Source of the DNA: Actinomycetota bacterium
GTDB lineage: Bacteria; Actinomycetota; Thermoleophilia; Solirubrobacterales; 70-9
Reading direction: 5' to 3'
Assembly (NCBI GenBank): GCA_018268675.1
Contig: JAFDWB010000077.1
Coordinates: forward strand, 62,001 to 126,000
Length of the DNA: 64,000 bases
Numbering within the stretch: position 1 is the first letter of the stretch; the number at the start of each line of letters is the position of its first letter. The notes below the pieces were generated by a model that saw only the letters and a program-made list of their open reading frames with translations, was not told the origin of the DNA and searched no databases. The translations under genes were made by a program, and so were the position numbers. This document shows positions 26,050-33,500 of this stretch, in pieces.

Positions 26050-26838
26050 ATGACGGAGATGTATTCCGAACGGGTCGAACCTGACCGAGTGGCAGTTCCC
26101 CTCATGGGAATGCCCGAGGAGGCGCTCCGAATCCTTGAAGCCGCTGCGGGCGCTGGCGTTCTCCTGCGGCTTCTTGGTGGGCTTGCGATCGAGCTGAGCA
26201 TGCCGGTTGGCGCTTCGCCATTCATTCCGCGACCCTACAAGGACATCGACTTCGCGACTGCAGATGGACAGAATCGCCGACTGCGGGAGCTTATGGCCGA
26301 GCTTGGCTATCAGGAGCCCGAGCAGTTCAATGCACTGAATGGCGGCCGGCGTCTCCTGTTCTTCGACGAACACCATGATCGGCAGATCGACGTCTTCGTC
26401 GGAGCGTTCGTCATGTGCCACGAAATTCAGCTCAAGGATAGGTTGAGCGTTCGTGCGAATACGATTCCTCTTGCAGAGCTGCTGCTCACCAAGCTGCAGA
26501 TCGTCGAGATGAATGAGAAGGATCAGGTTGATATCTACAACCTCCTCTACGAGCACGCACTGGGCGATTCCGATCCAGATGTGATCGACCAGGCGCGCAT
26601 CGCCGAGCTCTGTGCTGCGGACTGGGGCCTGTGGCGCACGACGACCCTCAACCTCGCCAAAGGCAGACATGCCCTTGCGCAGTTCAATATTCCGGATGAG
26701 GCCAGAGGCAAGATCGCGACTCGCCTTTCGTTACTTGAGCGGAGGATCGAAGAAGAGCCAAAGTCGAGGAAGTGGAAGATGCGGAACCGCGTGGGCGACC
26801 GGGTGAAGTGGTACGAGGAGCCAGAGGAGGTCCACTGA
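26050..26838 (+). CDS. Nucleotidyltransferase-fold protein
   Basis: A 262-residue protein with the nucleotidyltransferase pattern: LRLLGGLAIEL (Gly-Gly helix, residues 38-48), YKDIDFAT (Asp-x-Asp metal pair), and DRQIDVFV (third acidic residue). It is followed by LLLTKLQIVEMNEKDQVDIYNLL, a segment seen in AbiEii- and kanamycin-nucleotidyltransferase-like proteins. No HEPN or antitoxin partner is adjacent, so a toxin role is unlikely. It may nucleotidylate a small molecule or protein. It lies in the permease operon and abuts the CocE gene with no gap. The substrate is unknown. Confidence 0.7.
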   Translation: MTEMYSERVEPDRVAVPLMGMPEEALRILEAAAGAGVLLRLLGGLAIELSMPVGASPFIPRPYKDIDFATADGQNRRLRELMAELGYQEPEQFNALNGGRRLLFFDEHHDRQIDVFVGAFVMCHEIQLKDRLSVRANTIPLAELLLTKLQIVEMNEKDQVDIYNLLYEHALGDSDPDVIDQARIAELCAADWGLWRTTTLNLAKGRHALAQFNIPDEARGKIATRLSLLERRIEEEPKSRKWKMRNRVGDRVKWYEEPEEVH

Positions 26839-28566
26839 ATGGGATCCGACTCCGACACGGCCTTGGACCATAGCCCGGCTCGTGATGGGCGCTCTGCACC
26901 TCCGTCGATGGAAATCGACTTCGATGTCCCCGCTTTGATGCGTGACGGAACCACTTTGCGGGCCAACGTGTATCGACCGAGCGGTACCGGGCCTTTCCCT
27001 ACTTTGCTCACCAGGACGCCCTACGGGAAGGAATCTCTCGAGGTTGCCACGATGCTCGATCCGATCAAGGCGGCACGCGAGGGCTTCATGGTCATCGTTC
27101 AGGACACGCGCGGCAGATTCTCCTCCGATGGTGAATGGGAGCCGTTCCGGTTCGAGGGAGTCGATGGTTTCGACTCGGTCGAGTGGGCGGCTGGCCTACC
27201 ACTCTCGAACGGGAAGGTCGGCCTTTTCGGCGAGAGCTATCTCGGCAGCACCCAGTGGAGCGCAGCGATCGAACAGCCCCCGTCGCTCAAGGCGATCGCG
27301 CCTGCTCTGACCTGGGCCGACCCGATGGATGGACTCTTCGCCCGCGGAGGTGCGGTGGAGTTGGGCCTAACGATACCTTGGACGCTGGAAACCGGGCTCG
27401 ATTCCCTGGCTCGTTCCGAGGCGAGCGCAGAGGACACCGACCGGCTGATCGGAGCGGTGCTGGACGACTACGATGGCCTCGCCGCGGAGGGATATTGGGA
27501 GCTCCCTGTCGCCACCAACTCAATTCTTGAGCGGTATCGATTTCAGGAGTTGGGTGCGATAAAGGCTCTCGGAGAGCCAGGAGTGGCCGACTGGTGTCGG
27601 GTGGCTGGCCGATACGACAGGGTCGAGGTACCCAGCCTCCACATTGCCGGATGGTACGACGTCTTTCTCCAGGGCACCATCGACAACTTTCTCGGAATGG
27701 TAGGCACGGGACAAGAGTCCCGTCTGGTGGTCGGACCGTGGACTCACGGCCGATTCGCAGATCCCATCGGGGAGATCGCCTTCGGTGCGCGCGGCGCGCG
27801 GTACGAGGCGCCAAACAACCGGTGTGGCGATACCACCGATCTCCAGCTGGATTGGTTTCGGCGCCACCTCACCGAGCCCAAGGAGACATTGTCACTGCCC
27901 GACACCCAGGTGCGTCTGTTCGTCATGGGCCGCAACGAATGGCGTGACCTATCCGCGTGGCCGGATACTGGCAGCCAGGGGGAGCGATGGTTCTTGCACC
28001 ATGGCGGAGGTATCACGACTAGCCCACCTGAAAGCGCGGAGCCCCACTCGGAATACGTCTACGATCCAGGCGATCCGACACCAACGCTCGGTGGCCAGAT
28101 CTTGTTGGTTCCCGCGATCCCCGGAGGGCCGGTTGACCAAGGCTCCATCGAGGGTCGTGAGGACGTTTGTGTTTTCACGACGGCTCCCCTTGAGAGGGAC
28201 ATCGAGGTAACCGGCCGGGTGCGAGTCGTATTGCACGCCGTTAGTAGTGCCACGTCGACGGATTGGGTGGTGCGTCTTTGCGAGGTCTGGCCCGACGGAC
28301 GAGCATTCAATGTCTGTGACGGAATCCTACGAGTCTCCAGTGGGGCAGACTCCCTCAGGCGTCGAGAAATCGATCTCTGGTCGACCAGCAAGGTGTTCAA
28401 GGCAGGACGTCGGATCAGAGTGGATATCGCGAGCAGTTCGTTCCCTCGCTGGGATCGGAATTTGAACACCGGCGACCAAGGTTCCTCGATGTTCGTATCG
28501 GCGCGTCAGCGCATCTGCCACGACGTCGATCATCCCAGCTACATCGAGTTGCCTGTTACCTCATAG
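26839..28566 (+). CDS. CocE/NonD family serine hydrolase
   Basis: A 575-residue alpha/beta hydrolase of the cocaine esterase / X-Pro dipeptidyl-peptidase type. The catalytic serine is in GESYLGSTQW (near residue 138), the acid in AGWYDVFLQG and the histidine in VGPWTHGRF; a C-terminal jelly-roll domain follows (from about 370). The family cleaves acyl esters, amides or N-terminal dipeptides. No signal peptide is present, so it acts in the cytoplasm after uptake by the permease. It could remove an acyl or aminoacyl group from the imported compound. It is the last gene of the permease operon. Confidence 0.87.
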   Translation: MGSDSDTALDHSPARDGRSAPPSMEIDFDVPALMRDGTTLRANVYRPSGTGPFPTLLTRTPYGKESLEVATMLDPIKAAREGFMVIVQDTRGRFSSDGEWEPFRFEGVDGFDSVEWAAGLPLSNGKVGLFGESYLGSTQWSAAIEQPPSLKAIAPALTWADPMDGLFARGGAVELGLTIPWTLETGLDSLARSEASAEDTDRLIGAVLDDYDGLAAEGYWELPVATNSILERYRFQELGAIKALGEPGVADWCRVAGRYDRVEVPSLHIAGWYDVFLQGTIDNFLGMVGTGQESRLVVGPWTHGRFADPIGEIAFGARGARYEAPNNRCGDTTDLQLDWFRRHLTEPKETLSLPDTQVRLFVMGRNEWRDLSAWPDTGSQGERWFLHHGGGITTSPPESAEPHSEYVYDPGDPTPTLGGQILLVPAIPGGPVDQGSIEGREDVCVFTTAPLERDIEVTGRVRVVLHAVSSATSTDWVVRLCEVWPDGRAFNVCDGILRVSSGADSLRRREIDLWSTSKVFKAGRRIRVDIASSSFPRWDRNLNTGDQGSSMFVSARQRICHDVDHPSYIELPVTS

Positions 28567-28706
28567 TGCGTCCTATGGTCGGCGAAGCGTCGATCGGGTG
28601 CAGAGAAGCCAATCGAATGTCAAAGGGCGAGAATGGAAAATGCTGACGGCGTAAAGGTCGGGGGAAGCGTTCTCGGCTTGTGTGCGGGGCAATGGAAGAA
28701 GATCCG

Positions 28707-30311
28707 ATGCGGATTGGAGGGGCCAGCGCTGTGAATGGCGCCGATCGCTATGCAGACCTCCGCCGCTCCCACCGCTGGCAGGTACCCGAGCGCTACAACC
28801 TCGCCGCCGACGTCTGCGACAGGCACCCGGCTGATGTCCTGGCGATGCTCCACGAGAACTACGAAGGGGCTGTCCGTGAAGTCCTCTGGGGTGAGCTGCA
28901 GGCGCTCTCGAACCGGGCCGCCAACCTGCTCGCCGGGCTCGGCGTCGAGAAGGGCGACCGCGTCGCCGTCGTCCTGCCGCCGACCCCGGAGACCGCGGCG
29001 GTCTTCTTCGGCGTCTGGAAGCTCGGCGCGATCCTGCTCTCGATGTCGGTCCTCTACGGCGACGAGGGGATCGCCCACCGCATCGGTGACTCCGAACCGA
29101 AAGTGCTGGTTACGGACGCGGCGAACGCGGGTCGCTTCGAGGATCTGGAGGGGCCGCGGCTCGTGGTCCTGGATCCGCAGCTCCTGGCTGCCGAGTCCGA
29201 CCGTGCCGAGACCGCCGACACGTCCGCCGAGGACCCGGCCCAGCTCTACTACACCTCCGGCACCACCGGCCTCGCCAAGGGGATTGTCCACGCTCACCGC
29301 TATCTGCTCGCCCACAACGAGTTCGAGCTCTGCCACGACCTGAAGGCCGGGGAGCGCTTCCACGGCATGGGCGAGTGGGCCTGGGCGGCGGGGATCTGCC
29401 CTCTGCTCGGCCCCTGGCGACTCGGCGCCGTGCAGCTGGTCTACCAGCGCGAGGGCGGCTTCGACGCCCACAAACAGCTCGACTTCCTCTCCCGTCACGC
29501 GGCATCGAACGTCTTCGCCACCCCGACGGCGATCCGCTCGATGATGGGCATCGCGGACGCCCGGGAGCGCTACCCCCAGCGCTTCCGGGTCGTCTGCTCG
29601 GCCGGCGAGCCCCTCAACCCGGAGGCGATCCGCTGGTTCAGGGACCAGTACGACGTCACTGTGCTCGACTACTACGGGCTCACCGAGTCCTATCCGCTCT
29701 GCGGCAACTTCCCCTGGATGGAGGTCCGCGAGGGGTCGATGGGTAAACCGCTCCCCGGCTGGGACGTGCAGATCCTCGACGAGGACGAGAAACCGGTGGC
29801 CCAGGGAGAGCGCGGTGAGATCTGCCTCCGCGCCCGATCCAACCCTCACTACCCCTTGGGCTATTGGCGCCAGCCCGAGGCCTCCGAGGAGACCTTCGGC
29901 GGCGAGTGGTTCCACTCGAAGGATGCGGCCCGCGAAGACCCCGACGGCTACGTCTGGTATGAGGGGAGGGCCGACGACGTGATCATCGCCGCCGGCTACC
30001 GGATCGGCCCCTTCGAGGTCGAGTCAGTCTGCCTCGAGCATCCCGCCGTTGCCGAGGCTGCCGCCGTTGCCTCCCCCGACGAGCGCCGCGGCTCGGTGGT
30101 CAAGGCCTTCGTCGTCCTGGCCGAGGGCGCCGAATCCTCGGACGAGCTCGCCGACGAAATCAAGGCTTTCGTCCGCGACCGCCTCTCCGCCTACGCCTAT
30201 CCCCGCCGGATCGAGTTCGTCGACTCGCTGCCGAAGACTCTGACCGGCAAGATCCGGCGGATCGAGCTGCGCCAGCAGGAGGAGGCTCGTCACAAGGCAG
30301 GAACTGCCTAG
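28707..30311 (+). CDS. AMP-forming acyl-CoA synthetase (acetyl-CoA synthetase-like)
   Basis: A 534-residue ANL-family ligase. It has the P-loop [12 protein letters not shown], the YYGLTESYP motif, [17 protein letters not shown] (hinge) and [10 protein letters not shown] with the C-terminal catalytic lysine. It activates a carboxylic acid with ATP and CoA. Starts at ATG 28692, ATG 28707 or GTG 28731 are all possible; 28707 was chosen for the GAAGAAG preceding it. No operator was found in the 140-base upstream gap, so it may not belong to the regulon. The next ligase begins 4 bases after its stop. The acid substrate is not evident; short-chain or medium-chain acids are typical. Confidence 0.87.
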   Translation: MRIGGASAVNGADRYADLRRSHRWQVPERYNLAADVCDRHPADVLAMLHENYEGAVREVLWGELQALSNRAANLLAGLGVEKGDRVAVVLPPTPETAAVFFGVWKLGAILLSMSVLYGDEGIAHRIGDSEPKVLVTDAANAGRFEDLEGPRLVVLDPQLLAAESDRAETADTSAEDPAQLYYTSGTTGLAKGIVHAHRYLLAHNEFELCHDLKAGERFHGMGEWAWAAGICPLLGPWRLGAVQLVYQREGGFDAHKQLDFLSRHAASNVFATPTAIRSMMGIADARERYPQRFRVVCSAGEPLNPEAIRWFRDQYDVTVLDYYGLTESYPLCGNFPWMEVREGSMGKPLPGWDVQILDEDEKPVAQGERGEICLRARSNPHYPLGYWRQPEASEETFGGEWFHSKDAAREDPDGYVWYEGRADDVIIAAGYRIGPFEVESVCLEHPAVAEAAAVASPDERRGSVVKAFVVLAEGAESSDELADEIKAFVRDRLSAYAYPRRIEFVDSLPKTLTGKIRRIELRQQEEARHKAGTA

Positions 30312-30315
30312 GCCG

Positions 30316-31938
30316 ATGGGTCCGGACGTCGCGCAGGCCGGCGGTCCCCTGGCGCCGTCGCTTCTCGAGGAGACGATCGGGGAGAACCTGCGGCGCACGG
30401 CCGCTCGTTGGCCCGGGCGCCCCGCTCTGGCCAGTCCGGGGCAGGGCATCCGTTGGTCCTACCGAGAGTTCGACGAGCAGGTCGACCGCCTCGCCTGCGG
30501 GCTGCTCGCCGCAGGGATCGCGAAGGGCGAGCGCGTCGGGATCTGGGCGCCAAACTGCGCCGAGTGGACGCTGGTCCAGTACGCGAGCGCCCGGATCGGA
30601 GCGATCCTCGTCAACCTGAATCCCGCCTACCGCGCGCACGAGCTCGCCTACGCGCTTCGCCAGTCGGGCACGACGCTCCTGGTCGCGGCAACCGAATTCA
30701 AGGGCGGCGACTATCGCTCGACCGTCGCCGAGGTGCGGGACGAATGCCCTCGACTGCAGAGTGCCGTGTTCCTCGGCGACCGGGAGTGGGACTCGCTCAC
30801 GGATGCCGAGACGGACCTCGATCTCCTCGACGAACGTGCCGGCGCGCTCTCCTCCGAGGATCCGATCGACATCCAGTACACCTCGGGCACCACCGGCGCA
30901 CCGAAGGGCGCGACGCTCAGCCACCGCAACATCCTGAACAACGGCTTCCTGGTCGGCGAGCTGCTCGGCTACAGCGAGGAGGACTCGATCTGCATCCCGG
31001 TGCCCTTCTACCACTGCTTCGGCATGGTGATGGGCAACCTCGCGGCGACCTCCCACGGCGCGTGCACGGTCATCCCGGCCCCTGGCTTCGACCCGGAGGC
31101 GACCCTCGCCGCGGTCGACGCCGAGGGCTGCACCTCCCTCTACGGCGTACCGACGATGTTCATCGCCGAGCTCGAGCACCCTCGGTTCGCCGAGTTCGAC
31201 CTCGCCGGCCTGCGGACCGGGGTGATGGCGGGTTCTCCCTGCCCGATCGAGGTCATGCGCCGCGTCGTCTCGGAGATGCACATGCCGGAGGTGTCCATCT
31301 GTTACGGGATGACCGAGACCTCGCCGGTCTCCACCCAGACCCGCCGCGACGACGACCTCGAGGTCCGGGTCAGCACGGTCGGTCGTCCGGTCCCGCACGT
31401 GGAGGTGAAGATCGTCGACCCCGAGAGCGGTCGGACGGTCGAGAGGGGCCGGCCGGGCGAGCTCTGCACGCGCGGCTACAGCGTGATGCTCGGCTATTGG
31501 GACGAGCCGGAGCTGACCGCCGAGGCGATCGACGGCGAGGGCTGGATGCACACCGGCGATCTCGCCACCATGGAGGCCGACGACAACTGCCGGATCGTCG
31601 GCCGCATCAAGGACATGGTCATCCGCGGCGGTGAGAACGTGTACCCCCGTGAGGTGGAGGAGTTCCTCTACGCGCACCCGGCGATCGCCGACGTGCAGAT
31701 CGTCGGGGTGCCCGACCCCCGGTACGGGGAGGAGCTCTGCGCCTGGGTTCTGGTCCGCGACGGTGCCTCGCTCACCGAGGAGGAGGTGCGTGAGCACTGC
31801 CGACGACAGCTCGCCCATTTCAAGGTGCCGCGATACGTCCTCTTCGTCGAGGAGTTCCCGATGACGGTCACCGGCAAGGTGCAGAAGTTCAGGATGCGGG
31901 AGCAGTCGGTGGACGCTTTGGGACTCACTACGGAGTAG
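30316..31938 (+). CDS. AMP-forming acyl-CoA synthetase (FadD-like)
   Basis: A 540-residue ANL ligase with [12 protein letters not shown] (P-loop), [10 protein letters not shown], the hinge region [23 protein letters not shown] and the catalytic lysine in [10 protein letters not shown]. Sequence features place it with FadD3/medium-chain acyl-CoA ligases. It forms a pair with the preceding ligase, and the two probably act on different acids of one pathway or on a broad range. Translation starts at ATG 30316. Only 50 bases separate its stop from an operator-like palindrome at 31989. Confidence 0.88.
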   Translation: MGPDVAQAGGPLAPSLLEETIGENLRRTAARWPGRPALASPGQGIRWSYREFDEQVDRLACGLLAAGIAKGERVGIWAPNCAEWTLVQYASARIGAILVNLNPAYRAHELAYALRQSGTTLLVAATEFKGGDYRSTVAEVRDECPRLQSAVFLGDREWDSLTDAETDLDLLDERAGALSSEDPIDIQYTSGTTGAPKGATLSHRNILNNGFLVGELLGYSEEDSICIPVPFYHCFGMVMGNLAATSHGACTVIPAPGFDPEATLAAVDAEGCTSLYGVPTMFIAELEHPRFAEFDLAGLRTGVMAGSPCPIEVMRRVVSEMHMPEVSICYGMTETSPVSTQTRRDDDLEVRVSTVGRPVPHVEVKIVDPESGRTVERGRPGELCTRGYSVMLGYWDEPELTAEAIDGEGWMHTGDLATMEADDNCRIVGRIKDMVIRGGENVYPREVEEFLYAHPAIADVQIVGVPDPRYGEELCAWVLVRDGASLTEEEVREHCRRQLAHFKVPRYVLFVEEFPMTVTGKVQKFRMREQSVDALGLTTE

Positions 31939-31988
31939 GCGCCAGGCCAATTCAATCCAGGCACCACGAGCGCATGAGCAGAAGTTAA

Positions 31989-32001
31989 GTGATTAGATTA
32001 C
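31989..32001. promoter_or_regulatory. Operator-like palindrome with no catabolic gene behind it
   Basis: GTGATTAGATTAC is identical to the copy at 9885, and the identity extends to 17 bases (31985-32001). It carries the TTAGAT -10-like box but no good -35. The next gene on the plus strand is a sigma factor of a different functional class (ATG 32124), so the site either controls that gene or has lost its original target. Confidence 0.55.
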
Positions 32002-32078
32002 TTGGGTAGAGCCTTTGAGTAGTCGGAGTCATGAGTCCTTCTACATGGGTCGGAGGCGGCGTGGCAGGTGCGCAGAAA

Positions 32079-32116
32079 ACGAGTGGGGGGACCACTTTGG
32101 TCCCGACTTCCCCTGT
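32079..32116 (+). promoter_or_regulatory. 38-base bipartite upstream element, copy 1
   Basis: A 20-base string (ACGAGTGGGGGGACCACTTT, 32079-32098) is followed by GTC after one base and by CCCCTGT (32110-32116) at a fixed distance. The same pattern occurs at 37449-37486. It includes the inverted repeat AGTGG/CCACT. Here it ends 7 bases before ATG 32124, which supports 32124 rather than 32031 as the start of the sigma gene. Confidence 0.6.
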
Positions 32117-32123
32117 AGAGGTA

Positions 32124-33500
32124 ATGAGTGCCTCTCGGAGCACCCCGGCCTTTGCCTCTTCCCAGATAGATCCCGGCAGCCTGCTCCGCAGCTTCGCCCG
32201 CGAGGGGGATCGGGGAGGCGCCCTCCGCGCACAGCTCGCCGACCAGTTCCCGACCCGATCCGCCGACCAGATCGAGGACGCCGTACAGCAGGCATGCCAG
32301 GCATTCCTCGAGGAGGGCGAGGGGATCTCGACGCCCGACCGCGCCTACCTCTGGCTCCGCACCGCCGCCTACCGGCACCTGATCCACGAGGTCAGGCGCG
32401 AGAACCGGATGGTGCCGGTCAATCCGACCGAAGGACCGATCGAGCACGCGGCGTCCGAGGATCCCGGCCCGGCGGCGGAACTGGTCGCGATCGAGGACGA
32501 CCGGGACCTGGCGATCCTGGTCGAGCAGGTGGCCGGCTCGCTGTCGGAGCGGCGCCGCCGGATCCTCGCGCTCTGGGCCATCGGCCTGAAGCGACCGGAG
32601 ATCGCCACCCGCCTCGGCGTGAGCGAGCGGTCCGTGAAGCGGGACCTGATCGCGATCATGGACGAGGCGCGGTCGGTGCTCTCCCGCGAGGTCGGCGGGG
32701 GTTGCCTGCAGGGCGAACCGCTCATCGCCCGCCTCATCTACGGGCTTGCCTCGGCTCCGGAGGCCGAGCAGGCACACCGCCATCTGCAGCGCTGTGGCCG
32801 ATGCACCGCCTTTGCCGAGCGGCTCGAAGCCTGGCAGTCGAAGGCCGGCGCGCTGCTGCCGGTGCCCGCCGTCGAAGCCGCGAGCCCCGGCGTGATCGAG
32901 CGGATCGCGGGTCGCGCCGGTCACGCGATCGGCTCGGCGAGGCGCCAGATCCTCGGTGGCGGCGCGCAGGTCAGGCAGCAGGCGGCCGCGACCTACACCC
33001 GCACCGTCGACCCGACCCCGCTGGCCGGGGTGCGACCGGGGGCGATCGCCGCAGTCGTCGCCGGCTGTCTGGCCGTCGGAGGCGGCGCCACCTACTGCGC
33101 CCAGAACGGTGCCGGTCCGCTGGGCCCGATCGCGGACCTCCTCGGCGGCCAGGAATCCACGCAGCAGGAAGCGCCGAAGCCACCGGAATCCGAAGAGCCG
33201 GCCGCGGAAGTCATGCCGCCGGCGCCGGTCGAATACCAGCCCGCGCCGGAAACGATCGATGAACCCGCCCCGCACCAGGAATCCGCTCCCGAACAGAAGA
33301 GCGAACCCGAACCGGTGGTCGAAGCCGAATCCGAACCGGAACCGGTGGCCGAAGAAGAAACGCCGGTCGAATCGAGCTTCGAACCGACCACTCCCGACTA
33401 TCCGACCGAAGCCGAACCCGAAGCGGCCTCGGCGCCGACCGTGAGCGCCGAACCGAAGGTCGTACCCGCCCACGAAGCCCCGCAGTTCGGAGGACCATGA
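32124..33500 (+). CDS. Sigma-70 family factor fused to anti-sigma-like zinc finger, TM helix and Pro/Glu tail
   Basis: A 458-residue protein. A region-2-like helix (DAVQQACQAFLEE...YLWLRTAAYRHLIHEV) occupies residues 40-95, and region 4 (LSERRRRILALWAIGLKRPEIATRLGVSERSVKRDL) about 145-180. A HxxxCxxC finger (HRHLQRCGRCTAF) resembling anti-sigma zf-HC2 domains lies near 220-232, followed by one membrane helix (GAIAAVVAGCLAVGGGATYC, near 300) and an extracytoplasmic Pro/Glu-rich tail. It appears to be a membrane-tethered sigma factor carrying its own sensor segment. The ATG at 32124 has AGAGGT before it; an upstream ATG at 32031 is possible but would overlap the shared 38-base element. It overlaps the next gene by four bases. 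Glutamate codons switch from GAG to GAA in the tail. Confidence 0.8.
   Translation: MSASRSTPAFASSQIDPGSLLRSFAREGDRGGALRAQLADQFPTRSADQIEDAVQQACQAFLEEGEGISTPDRAYLWLRTAAYRHLIHEVRRENRMVPVNPTEGPIEHAASEDPGPAAELVAIEDDRDLAILVEQVAGSLSERRRRILALWAIGLKRPEIATRLGVSERSVKRDLIAIMDEARSVLSREVGGGCLQGEPLIARLIYGLASAPEAEQAHRHLQRCGRCTAFAERLEAWQSKAGALLPVPAVEAASPGVIERIAGRAGHAIGSARRQILGGGAQVRQQAAATYTRTVDPTPLAGVRPGAIAAVVAGCLAVGGGATYCAQNGAGPLGPIADLLGGQESTQQEAPKPPESEEPAAEVMPPAPVEYQPAPETIDEPAPHQESAPEQKSEPEPVVEAESEPEPVAEEETPVESSFEPTTPDYPTEAEPEAASAPTVSAEPKVVPAHEAPQFGGP

Noticed and set aside
26050-26838. AbiEii-type toxin of an abortive infection system
   Set aside because: The nucleotidyltransferase fold fits, but there is no antitoxin partner and the gene sits inside a catabolic operon.
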